From a gamma proteobacterium L18 (lineage in GTDB: Bacteria > Pseudomonadota > Gammaproteobacteria > Pseudomonadales > Pseudomonadaceae): a stretch of 33,076 nucleotides of DNA. This document shows positions 22,077 to 30,593 of this stretch, one piece after another. A model generated the notes under the pieces. It was not told the DNA's origin. It saw only the letters and a program-made list of their open reading frames with translations, and searched no databases. The translations under genes and the position numbers were made by a program. Position 1 is the first letter of the stretch; every line of letters begins with the position of its first letter. The stretch is from assembly GCA_000497835.1 (NCBI GenBank), contig KI547167.1:12537-45612 (forward strand), in the 5' to 3' direction.

Positions 22077-23637
22077 CCGCCGGATCTGCCTTGCCCAAGC
22101 CATGCTCGCGCAACTTGTTGGCAATGGTGGTATGCGACACCCCCAGGCGCTTGCCCAGCAAGCGACTGCTGGGGTGCTGGGCATGGAGTTGCTCGAGCAC
22201 GGCGCGCTCAAAGCGGGCAACGATCTGCTGCAAGTCACCCTCCAGGGAGAAGTCGCCCAACGGCTGGCGCACCCCGTAATCGGGCAGGCGAATATGTTCG
22301 GGTTTGACCCAGCCACCGTCACACAGCGACACGGCCTGGAACAGCACGTTCTCCAACTGCCGGACGTTACCCGGCCAGTGGTAGCGAGCCAGTTTGTCCT
22401 TGGCCAACGGCGCCAGGCGTGGCAGCGGGCAGCCGATCTGCCGGCTGGCCTGGTCGAGGAAATGCTCAACCAACGGATCCAGGCCATCCATGCACTCGCG
22501 CAACGGCGGGATGTGCAGCGACAGCACGTTGAGACGGTGATACAGGTCCTGGCGGAACTCGCCGCGGGCGCACAGCTCGGACAAATCAACCTGGGTGGCG
22601 CAGATCACCCGCACGTCCAGGTACACCTCTTCATCACTGCCGACGCGGCGGAAGCAGCCGTCCTGCAGGAAGCGCAGCAGTTTGGCCTGCAGGCGCGTGC
22701 TCATCTCGCCCACGCCGTCGAGGAACAGGGTGCCGCCCGCCGTCAGTTCCAGCAGGCCCAGCTTGCCCTCGGCGCGCGCCCCTTCGAATGCACCCGGGCC
22801 ATAGCCGAACAGCTCGGTCTCGGCCATGGACTCCGGCAATCCCGCGCAGTTGAGCGCCATCAGCGGCGATTGGCCACGCGGACTGGCCAGGTGGCAGGCG
22901 CGGGCCAGCAATTCCTTGCCGGTACCGGTCTCGCCCTCGATCAGCAACGGCGCGTCCAGCGGCGCCATGCGTCGCGCTTCGCGGACCACGGCCGCCATTA
23001 CCCGTGAGCTCTGGAAGATACTGTCGAAGCCGCGTAGTTCCTGCTTGCGCACATGATAGATACGCTCGCCGATGCGGTCGGCGCGGTGCAGGGTCAATAC
23101 GGCGCCGGCCAGCGCTTCACTGTCATCGTGGGCCGATTGAAGGGGGGCGATGTCGGCCAGGAAGATGTCCCCGCACACTTTTACCCGCAGGCCATTGATG
23201 CGCGACTTGTTGTCCCGTACCAACTGCGGCAGGTCGAAGTCCTCGGCATAACGCGACAGCGGCATGCCGGGCACCTCGTCCACGCGCACGCCCAGCAATT
23301 GCGCGGCAGCACGGTTGGCGGCAACGATGCTGCCGGCCATGTCGATGGACAGCACCGGGAACTCCAGTGCACCCAGCAACGCATTGAGCTCCATGTGCCG
23401 GCGCTCGCTGGGCATCAGCCCTACGCGCTTGACCCCGAATACCCCGGGGATGGCCTCGAACTTGGGCCGCAGCGCCTGGAACTGCAGGTTGATCAGGTTG
23501 GGGCAATGCAGGTAGATGGCATTGCCATGCTCGCCGCCCACTTCGCCGCGGGCCACGTTGATGCCGTATTCCACCAGCAGGTTGAGGATGTCACGCAGGA
23601 TGCCGATGCGGTTCTGGCAGTGGACTTTGAGACGCAT
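22066..23637 (-). CDS. phhR: Aromatic amino acid regulator PhhR (TyrR-like)
   Basis: The 523-residue regulator activates phenylalanine/tyrosine catabolism. Order: ACT domain (1-~70, MRLKVHCQNRIGILRDILNL), PAS domain (~80-190), AAA+ domain (~205-430, Walker A GETGTGKE, VRQLEN near its end) and a C-terminal TyrR-type helix-turn-helix (LGVSHTTIANKLREHGL). The loop that is GAFTGA in sigma-54 activators reads GAFEGA, in line with PhhR/TyrR acting at sigma-70 promoters. The frame opens 24 codons upstream; the ATG at 23637 gives the family N-terminus with AAGG before it. It is divergent from phhABC and overlaps the 1402-residue gene tail-to-tail. Confidence 0.95.
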   Translation of the reverse strand: MRLKVHCQNRIGILRDILNLLVEYGINVARGEVGGEHGNAIYLHCPNLINLQFQALRPKFEAIPGVFGVKRVGLMPSERRHMELNALLGALEFPVLSIDMAGSIVAANRAAAQLLGVRVDEVPGMPLSRYAEDFDLPQLVRDNKSRINGLRVKVCGDIFLADIAPLQSAHDDSEALAGAVLTLHRADRIGERIYHVRKQELRGFDSIFQSSRVMAAVVREARRMAPLDAPLLIEGETGTGKELLARACHLASPRGQSPLMALNCAGLPESMAETELFGYGPGAFEGARAEGKLGLLELTAGGTLFLDGVGEMSTRLQAKLLRFLQDGCFRRVGSDEEVYLDVRVICATQVDLSELCARGEFRQDLYHRLNVLSLHIPPLRECMDGLDPLVEHFLDQASRQIGCPLPRLAPLAKDKLARYHWPGNVRQLENVLFQAVSLCDGGWVKPEHIRLPDYGVRQPLGDFSLEGDLQQIVARFERAVLEQLHAQHPSSRLLGKRLGVSHTTIANKLREHGLGKADPAVSR

Positions 23638-23681
23638 GAGGGGCCTTGAGGTGTGGTTATTAGTGTGGGCGCGTAGATATT

Positions 23682-23761
23682 CGTAAAGATTACGTGACGA
23701 AATAGCCATTTAACCCAGAGAGAACATCGGCTCTGCGCCTTTACGTAACGTAAAGTTTACG
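23682..23761. promoter_or_regulatory. phhR-phhA divergent control region with candidate PhhR boxes
   Basis: Compared with TGTAAA-N6-TTTACA, CGTAAC-N6-TTTACG (23744-23761) matches 9 of 12 and CGTAAA-N6-GTGACG (23682-23699) 8 of 12. The stretch CTTTACGTAACGTAAAG (23739-23755) is itself a palindrome. A -10-like TACAAT (23841-23846) lies before phhA. PhhR control of phhA is known in P. aeruginosa and P. putida; exact sites here are inferred. Confidence 0.55.
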
Positions 23762-23870
23762 ACAATCACGCAATACTGCCACCCGCCAGCCCTTCCCGAC
23801 ACCCACGCAGCGCCGCAATCACCTATTAATAGGCGACGACTACAATAAAAATAACCGCCTGGAGCGCTGT

Positions 23871-24656
23871 ATGAAGCAGACTCACTACGTGGCCCGCGAG
23901 CCGGATGAGCAGGGGTTCATCCATTACACCGACACCGAGCACGCGGTCTGGAACACCCTGGTCACCCGCCAGCTCAAGCTGGTGCAGGGGCGCGCCTGCC
24001 AGGAATACCTGGACGGCATCGAACAATTGGCCCTGCCCCACGACCGCATCCCGCAATTGGCCGAGATCAACCAGGTGCTGAGCGGCACCACCGGCTGGCA
24101 AGTGGCCCGGGTACCGGCGCTGATCCCTTTCCAGACCTTCTTCGAACTGCTGGCCAGCAAGCGTTTTCCGGTGGCCACCTTCATCCGCACGCCCGAAGAA
24201 CTGGATTACCTGCAGGAACCCGACATCTTTCACGAGATCTTCGGCCACTGCCCGCTGCTGACCAACCCCTGGTTTGCCGAATTCACCCACACCTACGGCA
24301 AACTGGGCCTGGCCGCCAGCAAGGAACAACGGGTGTTCCTGGCCAGGCTGTACTGGATGACCATCGAATTCGGCCTGGTGGACACGCCCCGAGGCCGACG
24401 CATCTACGGCGGTGGCATTCTGTCCTCGCCCAAAGAAACGCTCTACAGCCTCTCCGATGCCCCCGAACATCAGGCCTTTGATCCGCTGGAATGCATGCGC
24501 ACCCCCTACCGGATCGACATCCTGCAACCGCTGTATTTTGTACTGCCCGAGCTCAAGCGCCTGTTTGACCTGGCCCATCAGGACATCATGGCCCTGGTGG
24601 CCCACGCCCAGCAGTTGGGCCTGCACGCGCCGAAATTTCCGCCCAAGGCGGCCTGA
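23871..24656 (+). CDS. phhA: Phenylalanine 4-monooxygenase
   Basis: The 261-residue iron- and tetrahydropterin-dependent enzyme converts phenylalanine to tyrosine. The iron triad is H121 and H126 in DIFHEIFGHCPLL and E166 in YWMTIEFGL. It is the short bacterial type, the catalytic core only, without a regulatory ACT domain. GGAG lies 6 bases before the ATG. It heads the phhABC operon; PhhB regenerates its cofactor and PhhC removes the product's amino group. It is expected to be activated by PhhR with phenylalanine or tyrosine. Confidence 0.97.
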   Translation: MKQTHYVAREPDEQGFIHYTDTEHAVWNTLVTRQLKLVQGRACQEYLDGIEQLALPHDRIPQLAEINQVLSGTTGWQVARVPALIPFQTFFELLASKRFPVATFIRTPEELDYLQEPDIFHEIFGHCPLLTNPWFAEFTHTYGKLGLAASKEQRVFLARLYWMTIEFGLVDTPRGRRIYGGGILSSPKETLYSLSDAPEHQAFDPLECMRTPYRIDILQPLYFVLPELKRLFDLAHQDIMALVAHAQQLGLHAPKFPPKAA

Positions 24657-24680
24657 CCCCATTTGACAAGGACTCCAACC

Positions 24681-25037
24681 ATGAATGCTTTGAACCAGGC
24701 CCATTGCGAAGCCTGCCGCGCCGACGCCCCGCAGGTCAGCGAAGAAGAACTGCCGGCACTGCTGCAGCAGATACCCGACTGGAACATCGAAGTGCGTGAC
24801 GGCGTCATGCAGCTGGAAAAGACCTACGCGTTCAAGAATTTCAAATATGCTTTGGCTTTCACCAACGCCGTGGGCGAGATCGCCGAGGCGGAGGGTCATC
24901 ACCCGGGTCTGCTGACCGAATGGGGCAAGGTCACCGTGACCTGGTGGAGCCATTCGATCAAGGGCCTGCACCGCAACGACTTCATCATGGCCGCCCGCAC
25001 TGACACCGTCAGCCAAGGGGCCGAAGGACGCAAATAA
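24681..25037 (+). CDS. phhB: Pterin-4a-carbinolamine dehydratase
   Basis: The 118-residue enzyme dehydrates the 4a-hydroxypterin made by PhhA, recycling the cofactor. The family motif is EGHHPGL (71-77) with the active-site histidines H73 and H74, and the later histidine H91 in WWSHSIKGL. The frame opens at a TTG six codons upstream; the ATG at 24681 has AAGGA 8 bases before it. The stop overlaps the phhC start by one base (TAATG), implying coupled translation. Confidence 0.96.
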   Translation: MNALNQAHCEACRADAPQVSEEELPALLQQIPDWNIEVRDGVMQLEKTYAFKNFKYALAFTNAVGEIAEAEGHHPGLLTEWGKVTVTWWSHSIKGLHRNDFIMAARTDTVSQGAEGRK

Positions 25038-26227
25038 TGCATTTCAGTGCGATTGCCCGCATCCCCGGCGACTCTATCCTCAGCCTGATGGATGCCTATG
25101 CCCGCGACCCCAACCCGCGCAAGTTCGACCTGGGCGTGGGCGTGTATAAAGATGCCCAGGGGCTGACCCCGGTGCTGTCGGCGGTCAAACAGGCCGAGCG
25201 TTTCCTGCTGGACCATCAGAAAAGCAAAACCTACGTCAGCGGTCACGGCGACGTGGCCTTCGGGCGACTGGTCAGCGAACTGGTGCTGGGCAAGGACTCA
25301 CCTCTGCTGGCCCGCGAGCGCGCCGGCGCCACCCAGACCCCTGGCGGTACCGGCGCCCTGCGCCTGGCCGGCGAGTTCATCGCCCATTGCCTGCCGGGGC
25401 GCGGCATCTGGCTGAGCGACCCGACCTGGCCGATCCATGAAAGCATCTTTGCCGAAGTGGGTCTCAAGGTCAGTCACTACCCCTACGTGGGCAGCGACAA
25501 TCGGTTGGACGTGGAGGCCATGTTGCTGGCCATGGAGGACATCCCCCACGGCGACGTGTTGCTGCTGCACGCCTGCTGCCACAACCCCACCGGCTTCGAC
25601 CTGCGTCAGCAGGACTGGCAGCGGGTACTGGACGTGGTCAAGCGTCGCGAGCTGCTGCCGCTGATCGATTTCGCCTACCAGGGCTTTGGCGATGGGCTGG
25701 ACGAAGACGCCTGGGGCGTGCGGCTGTTTGCCCGCGAATTGCCGGAGCTGCTGATCACCAGTTCCTGTTCGAAGAACTTCGGTTTGTACCGCGAACGCAC
25801 CGGTGCACTGATTGCCTGCACCCATGACGCGGAAAAGCTGCTGGATGTGCGCAGCCAACTGGCAGGGCTGGCGCGCAACCTGTGGTCGACGCCGCCGGAC
25901 CATGGCGCGGCGGTGGTGGCGACCATTCTGGGCGATCCACAACTTAAAAGCCTGTGGGCCGATGAGGTGGAACACATGCGCTCGCGTATCGCGCAATTGC
26001 GTGCCGGGCTGGTGGAAGCGCTGGCGCCCCATGGGCTGGCGAAGCGTTTTGCGCATATTGGCGAGCAGCGCGGGATGTTCTCCTACACGGGGTTGAGCCC
26101 CGAGCAGGTGGATCGGCTGCGTGATGAACAGAGCGTGTACATGGTGCGTTCGGGGCGCGCGAACGTGGCGGGGATTGATGCCAGCCGGCTGGATGAGCTT
26201 GCAGCCGCGATCGCCAAGGTCTGCTGA
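25037..26227 (+). CDS. phhC: Aromatic amino acid aminotransferase
   Basis: The 396-residue class-I PLP aminotransferase (AspC/TyrB family) converts tyrosine or phenylalanine to the keto acid for the homogentisate route. Motifs are TPGGTGALRLAGEF, CHNPTGFD and the PLP lysine K246 in SSCSKNFGLYRER, with the substrate arginine in MVRSGRANVAGI. The N-terminus has the aspartate-aminotransferase pattern (LGVGVYKDAQG). It is the third gene of the operon, followed by a large REP-type palindrome. Confidence 0.95.
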   Translation: MHFSAIARIPGDSILSLMDAYARDPNPRKFDLGVGVYKDAQGLTPVLSAVKQAERFLLDHQKSKTYVSGHGDVAFGRLVSELVLGKDSPLLARERAGATQTPGGTGALRLAGEFIAHCLPGRGIWLSDPTWPIHESIFAEVGLKVSHYPYVGSDNRLDVEAMLLAMEDIPHGDVLLLHACCHNPTGFDLRQQDWQRVLDVVKRRELLPLIDFAYQGFGDGLDEDAWGVRLFARELPELLITSSCSKNFGLYRERTGALIACTHDAEKLLDVRSQLAGLARNLWSTPPDHGAAVVATILGDPQLKSLWADEVEHMRSRIAQLRAGLVEALAPHGLAKRFAHIGEQRGMFSYTGLSPEQVDRLRDEQSVYMVRSGRANVAGIDASRLDELAAAIAKVC

Positions 26228-26230
26228 CTT

Positions 26231-26421
26231 GTGTTGCGCCCTTCCCGAGCTTCGCTCGGTCCCACACCTTTCGCGGCAGTTGGGTCAGGTAGGCAAAGCA
26301 CTCAGTTTTATTGGCATTGCAGGTTCATGTGCGGAGCTACCGAAAGCTATGAGCTTTGCATCACTGACACCACTGCCGCGAAAGGTGTGGGACCGAGCGA
26401 AGCTCGGGAAGCGGCCAACAC
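26231..26421. repeat. REP doublet with long loop, family C copy 1
   Basis: Left and right arms of about 50 bases are complementary: GTGTTG...CTTCCCGAGCTTCGCTCGG... against ...CCGAGCGAAGCTCGGGAAG...CAACAC. Both continue into GTCCCACACCTTTCGCGGCA. The ~90-base middle has more weak symmetry (GGTCAG...CTGACACC and AAAGCTATGAGCTTT). It follows phhC and may end its transcript. A shorter relative is at 28701-28786. Confidence 0.85.
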
Positions 26422-26555
26422 CGAATGAAAATCCCTTCATTGTGCGACCAATGACCACATCCGAAGTCTGATTGTCATGCGCGGTGCTGTATCCTGTACC
26501 GGCTTTACCCAGCATGCGCTTTCCAGCGCCCCTTCGAACCTGCAATTGAGGAGCG

Positions 26556-26690
26556 ATGACGATGCACGAAATCCCTAACCTCCCCTTCCCGAGCCTGCAT
26601 CAGCCCGAGCAGCCTCAACCGCCACAATCGGCGGGTCAGAACCACGACAACGAGGCCGACGAAGCCTTGGGCGCTGATCACGACGATTAA
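26556..26690 (+). CDS. Small acidic Pro/Gln-rich protein (44 residues)
   Basis: The frame MTMHEIPNLPFPSLHQPEQP continues through a PPQSAGQNHDNEADEALGAD stretch to a DHDD end. GAGGAG lies 2-3 bases before the first ATG and about 8 before a second in-frame ATG (26562), which may be the real start. The protein is proline-rich in front and acidic behind, probably disordered. No function is recognised. It lies 81 bases before another small gene in the same direction. The ribosome site is the main support. Confidence 0.5.
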   Translation: MTMHEIPNLPFPSLHQPEQPQPPQSAGQNHDNEADEALGADHDD

Positions 26691-26771
26691 GCGCTGACCG
26701 CAGGCGATGTGATCCAGACTGCGACTACGCCCAGCGATCGCATCGCCTCCAAGCGCCGAACGGAGCCCTCC

Positions 26772-26954
26772 ATGCAAGACAGCTTCAACGATGAACACGC
26801 CGCGCAAGTGATCGACGCCGCGCAACAGATGATCGACATCTGGCTTCGCCTCTCCCCCGAAAAACAAGCCGCCCTGCTGCAACGCTTCGGCACCCAGGAA
26901 AACGCCCTGGCCGCCCTGGTTGCCACCCGCCTGGTAGCACAACCGCAGGCTTGA
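26772..26954 (+). CDS. Small conserved-type protein (60 residues)
   Basis: The frame opens at 26709, but the ATG at 26772 is preferred: it has GGAG six bases upstream and the resulting protein is compact. It reads MQDSFNDEHAAQVIDAAQQM, then IDIWLRLSPEKQAALLQRFG and an Ala-rich end, predicted as two or three amphipathic helices. No family with known function is recognised. It is followed by a perfect short inverted repeat and then by an MFS transporter gene. Confidence 0.65.
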   Translation: MQDSFNDEHAAQVIDAAQQMIDIWLRLSPEKQAALLQRFGTQENALAALVATRLVAQPQA

Positions 26955-26959
26955 GCCCT

Positions 26960-26980
26960 CGGCAAGATAAAATCTTGCCG
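26960..26980. repeat. Perfect short inverted repeat
   Basis: CGGCAAGAT-AAA-ATCTTGCCG: 9-bp arms, 3-base loop, just after the stop of the 60-residue gene and 81 bases before the transporter ATG. No U-run follows, so it is either a weak terminator or an operator for the transporter. Confidence 0.5.
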
Positions 26981-27060
26981 CTGGTCGTGCACTGTGTGGC
27001 CCGGCGCCCTATCATTAGCGTCTAGTGTGCTGGCTGATACTTTTCCCCCTGGAACCTCCA

Positions 27061-28263
27061 ATGTCTTCGAATACGCGACCGCTGGCGGTCACGCTGCAAG
27101 TCGTTTCCATCGTTCTATTCACTTTCATCGGCTACCTGAACATCGGTATCCCCCTGGCCGTACTGCCTGGCTTCGTGCACAACGGCCTGGGCTTCAACGC
27201 GGTGATCGCAGGCCTGGTGATCAGCGTGCAATACCTGGCCACGCTGCTCAGCCGGCCACACGCCAGCCGCATCATCGATAACCACGGCAGCAAGAAAGCG
27301 GTGATCTACGGCCTGTTCGGCTGTGGCGCCAGCGGCCTGTTCATGCTGTTGGCGGCGTTCACCCAGAGCCTGCCCATGGTCAGCCTGGCCGCCCTATTCG
27401 TCGGCCGCCTGGTGCTTGGCAGCGCCGAGAGCCTGGTGGGCTCGGGCTCCATCGGCTGGGGCATCGGCCGCGTGGGCGCCCAACACACCGCCAAGGTGAT
27501 TTCCTGGAACGGCATCGCCAGCTACGGCGCTCTGGCCATTGGCGCCCCGGCCGGCGTGCTGCTGGTGCAGCACTTGGGCCTGTGGGCCATGGGGGTGAGC
27601 ATTCTGCTGTTGGCGGCACTGGGCATCGCCCTGGCCTGGAACAAGACCCCGGCACCCATCGTGGCGGGCGAACGCATGCCCTTCATGCACGTGCTGGGCA
27701 AGGTGCTGCCCCACGGCACCGGCTTGGCGCTGGGCGGCATCGGTTTCGGCACCATCGCCACCTTCATCACCCTGTACTACGCCACCAATCATTGGGATAA
27801 CGCGGCACTGTCACTGAGCGTGTTCGGCGGCTGCTTCATCGTGGCGCGGCTGATCTTCGGCAACCTGATCAACCGCATTGGCGGCTTCCGCGTGGCCATC
27901 GGCTGCATGACCGTGGAAACGGCCGGCTTGCTGCTGCTGTGGCTGGCCCCTAGCGCCGAACTGGCCATGGCAGGCGCCGCACTGACCGGCTTCGGTTTCT
28001 CGCTGGTGTTCCCGGCACTGGGCGTGGAGGCGGTGAACCTGGTGCCCGCGTCAAGCCGCGGCGCGGCGGTGGGTGCCTACTCGCTGTTCGTCGACCTGTC
28101 ACTGGGCATCACTGGCCCACTGGCCGGCGCCATTGCCGCAGGCTTCGGTTTCAGCTCGATCTTCCTGTTTGCCGGCCTGGCCTCGTTCGCCGGCCTGGCG
28201 CTGAGCCTGTACCTGTACCGGCAAACCCTGCATCAGCCGCGTCACCCGGACGCCGCGCTTTAA
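27061..28263 (+). CDS. MFS transporter (YhhS-like)
   Basis: A 400-residue major-facilitator protein with about 12 hydrophobic segments. The N-terminal half carries the loop [18 protein letters not shown] between helices 2 and 3, the usual MFS signature place, and [20 protein letters not shown]. It resembles the YhhS/UPF0226 efflux group; the substrate cannot be told. The frame opens 12 codons earlier, but the ATG at 27061 gives the family start. The Shine-Dalgarno is weak (GGAACCTCC). Its stop overlaps the convergent arfB stop by four bases (TTAA), so neither has a separate terminator. Confidence 0.88.
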   Translation: MSSNTRPLAVTLQVVSIVLFTFIGYLNIGIPLAVLPGFVHNGLGFNAVIAGLVISVQYLATLLSRPHASRIIDNHGSKKAVIYGLFGCGASGLFMLLAAFTQSLPMVSLAALFVGRLVLGSAESLVGSGSIGWGIGRVGAQHTAKVISWNGIASYGALAIGAPAGVLLVQHLGLWAMGVSILLLAALGIALAWNKTPAPIVAGERMPFMHVLGKVLPHGTGLALGGIGFGTIATFITLYYATNHWDNAALSLSVFGGCFIVARLIFGNLINRIGGFRVAIGCMTVETAGLLLLWLAPSAELAMAGAALTGFGFSLVFPALGVEAVNLVPASSRGAAVGAYSLFVDLSLGITGPLAGAIAAGFGFSSIFLFAGLASFAGLALSLYLYRQTLHQPRHPDAAL

Positions 28264-28673
28264 AAGTCGACCTTGCCGCGGCCAGCCTTGATGGCGCCGC
28301 GCTTGCTCTTGCCATCCAGCCGACGGGTTTTCGAGCCCTTGGTTGGCTTGGTGGGCCTGCGGGCCTTTTCCACTTTCGCCGCATTCACGATCAGTTCACG
28401 CAGACGCTCCAGGGCGTCGGCGCGGTTCTGTTCCTGAGTGCGGTATTGCTGGGCCTTGATCACGATCACGCCTTCGCTGGTGATGCGACTGTCGCGCAGC
28501 GCCAGCAGGCGCTCCTTGTAGAACGGTGGCAGTGAGGAGGCGTTGATGTCGAAGCGCAGGTGCACGGCGCTGGACACCTTGTTGACGTTCTGACCGCCGG
28601 CGCCTTGGGCACGGATGGCACTGAGCTCGATTTCGACGTCGGGCAGGTGGACGTTGTTGGAGATTTCCAGCAT
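28260..28673 (-). CDS. arfB: Peptidyl-tRNA hydrolase ArfB (YaeJ), ribosome rescue
   Basis: The 137-residue class-I release-factor-like hydrolase frees ribosomes stalled on mRNAs without a stop codon. GGQ lies at residues 26-28 in [20 protein letters not shown], matching E. coli YaeJ in place. The C-terminal ~35 residues are very basic ([20 protein letters not shown]), the tail that enters the empty mRNA channel. There is no codon-recognition domain, in line with the family. Tail-to-tail overlap with the MFS gene. Confidence 0.95.
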   Translation of the reverse strand: MLEISNNVHLPDVEIELSAIRAQGAGGQNVNKVSSAVHLRFDINASSLPPFYKERLLALRDSRITSEGVIVIKAQQYRTQEQNRADALERLRELIVNAAKVEKARRPTKPTKGSKTRRLDGKSKRGAIKAGRGKVDF

Positions 28674-28700
28674 TACAGTAGGGTACCGATGAAAACGAGT

Positions 28701-28786
28701 GTGGGACCGGGCGAAGCTCGGGAAATAGACGCCACGGTATCTCTATGATACGCGGTGTCTGCTTCCCGAGCTTCGCCCGGTCCCAC
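28701..28786. repeat. REP doublet, family C copy 2
   Basis: GTGGGACCGGGCGAAGCTCG GGAA and its complement flank about 35 bases containing an inner GACGCC/GGTGTC symmetry. It lies between aroP and arfB and may end the aroP transcript. It shares its core with the copy at 26231-26421. Confidence 0.85.
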
Positions 28787-28798
28787 AAGATGCATTAA

Positions 28799-30190
28799 TC
28801 AGGCGGTCTGGACGGCGCGGCGGTTCTTGGACAGGTAGGCCAGGTACATCACCACCACCCACACGGGGATGGCGTACACCGAGATATTGATGCCCGGAAT
28901 CATCAGCATGATGCCGAGGATGAACACCACGAACGCCAGGCAAATGTAGTTGCCCCACGGGTACCACAGCGCCTTGAAAGACGACACGCGACCGTTGCGC
29001 ACCTGATGCTGACGGAAGCGCAGGTGCGAGAAGCTGATCATCGCCCAGTTGATCACCAGGGTGGCCACCACCAGCGACATCAGCAGTTCCAGCGCATCAT
29101 GGGGCATGAAGTAGTTGAGCAGCACGGCAATCAGCGTCACCGCCGCCGACACCAGAATGGCCCGCACTGGCACGCCTCGCTTGTCCACCCGCGCCAGGGC
29201 CGCCGGGGCATCGCCCTGCTCCGCCATGCCCAGCAGCATGCGGCTGTTGCAGTAGGTGCCGCTGTTGTACACCGACAACGCCGCGGTCAGTACCACGAAG
29301 TTGAGGATGTGTGCCGCCGTGTTGCTGCCCAGCATCGAGAACACCTGCACGAACGGGCTGCCGCTGTAGGCATCACCGGCCGCGTCCAGGTTCTGCAGCA
29401 GACTGTCCCACGGGGTCAGCGACAGCAGCACCACCAGCGCACCGATATAGAAAATCAGGATGCGGTAGATCACCTGGTTGATCGCCTTGGGGATAACGGT
29501 CTTGGGCTGGTCAGCCTCGGCCGCGGTGAAACCTAGCATTTCCAGGCCGCCGAACGAGAACATGATGATCGCCAGCGCCATCACCAGACCCTTGACCCCA
29601 TTGGGGAAGAACCCACCGTGTTCCCACAGGTTGCTGACGCTGGCCTGCGGGCCGCCGTGGCCGCTGACCAACAGGTAGCTACCCAGGGCGATCATGCCGA
29701 CGATGGCGGCCACCTTGATGATGGCGAACCAGAACTCGGCCTCGCCGAACACTTTGACGTTGGCCAGGTTGATGGCGTTGATCATCACGAAGAACACGGC
29801 CGCCGACACCCAGGTCGGGATCTCTGGCCACCAGTAATGCACATACTTGCCCACGGCGGTGAGCTCGGACATGCCCACCAGGATGTACAGCACCCAGCAG
29901 TTCCAGCCCGACAGAAAGCCGGCGAAACCGCCCCAGTACTGATGGGCGAAATGGCTGAAGGAGCCGGCCACCGGCTCTTCGACGATCATCTCGCCCAGTT
30001 GGCGCATGATCATGAAGGCGATGAAACCGCAGATGGCGTAGCCAAGGATCATCGACGGCCCGGCGGACTTGAGCACCCCGGCCGAGCCCAGGAACAGGCC
30101 GGTACCGATGGCGCCGCCCAGGGCGATCAATTGGATGTGTCGATTTTTCAGGCCGCGCTTGAGCTGGCCGGATGAGTCTTGTGCACTCAT
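28799..30190 (-). CDS. aroP: Aromatic amino acid permease
   Basis: A 463-residue APC-superfamily (amino acid transporter family) proton symporter with 12 predicted membrane helices. It closely follows the E. coli AroP pattern: LKRGLKNRHIQLIALGGAIG at the N-terminus, GEMIVEEPVAGSFSHFAHQY, SFGGLEMLGFTAAEADQPKT and TAALSVYNSGTYCNSRML. AroP carries phenylalanine, tyrosine and tryptophan. The frame opens 32 codons earlier; the ATG at 30190 has AGGTGA before it and gives the family N-terminus. Two PhhR/TyrR boxes lie upstream, supporting an aromatic substrate. Monocistronic. Confidence 0.93.
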   Translation of the reverse strand: MSAQDSSGQLKRGLKNRHIQLIALGGAIGTGLFLGSAGVLKSAGPSMILGYAICGFIAFMIMRQLGEMIVEEPVAGSFSHFAHQYWGGFAGFLSGWNCWVLYILVGMSELTAVGKYVHYWWPEIPTWVSAAVFFVMINAINLANVKVFGEAEFWFAIIKVAAIVGMIALGSYLLVSGHGGPQASVSNLWEHGGFFPNGVKGLVMALAIIMFSFGGLEMLGFTAAEADQPKTVIPKAINQVIYRILIFYIGALVVLLSLTPWDSLLQNLDAAGDAYSGSPFVQVFSMLGSNTAAHILNFVVLTAALSVYNSGTYCNSRMLLGMAEQGDAPAALARVDKRGVPVRAILVSAAVTLIAVLLNYFMPHDALELLMSLVVATLVINWAMISFSHLRFRQHQVRNGRVSSFKALWYPWGNYICLAFVVFILGIMLMIPGINISVYAIPVWVVVMYLAYLSKNRRAVQTA

Positions 30191-30386
30191 TGAGTTGGTC
30201 ACCTGGTTATTTTTATCTGTGACGAAACGGAACCGCCTCACTTGTGGTGGGACGGCAGACATGCGCGCGATAACGCAAGGTGCCACAGCAAAGGGCGCGC
30301 ATTGTACACGCCGGGGATAAGAGCGCGAGGGGGTGAGGCTGACAAGGGGGCAAAAAGGCGGGCAATGTTACAAATTAGTGCACCGA

Positions 30387-30404
30387 TGGAAAGTTATCTT
30401 TACA
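30387..30404. promoter_or_regulatory. PhhR/TyrR box (proximal) before aroP
   Basis: TGGAAAGTTATCTTTACA matches TGTAAA-N6-TTTACA at 11 of 12 fixed bases. It lies 197 bases before the aroP ATG and on the aroP side of a REP doublet. Confidence 0.65.
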
Positions 30405-30433
30405 CCGATAGCTTGACGTTTGCCCTCCCTGTT

Positions 30434-30520
30434 GTGGGAGCGGGCTCTGCCCGCGAAGAAAACACCACGTAAATACCAAGGGCCGGCGGTGTTCTTTTCG
30501 CGGGCAGAGCCCGCTCCCAC
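30434..30520. repeat. REP doublet, family A copy 2
   Basis: GTGGGAGCGGGCTCTGCCCG CGAA and its complement, with an inner GAAGAAAACACC / GGTGTTCTTTTC pairing, so almost the whole 87 bp can fold. It is the same family as 936-1023 and lies between the two PhhR boxes upstream of aroP. Confidence 0.88.
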
Positions 30521-30543
30521 ACAACCTTGCGGGGGCAACGAGC

Positions 30544-30561
30544 TGTAAACATAAGTTTACA
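30544..30561. promoter_or_regulatory. PhhR/TyrR box (distal), perfect
   Basis: TGTAAACATAAGTTTACA fits TGTAAA-N6-TTTACA with no mismatch. It lies beyond the REP doublet, 354 bases before the aroP ATG and 80 bases after the rluB stop. Confidence 0.75.
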
Positions 30562-30593
30562 TCTCGCAAACTTTGTTTTCCATTCCCCAGAAT

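Noticed and set aside
22066..23637. PhhR as a sigma-54 enhancer-binding protein
   Set aside because: Despite the AAA+ domain, the key loop is GAFEGA instead of GAFTGA, and no -24/-12 promoter was clear at phhA.
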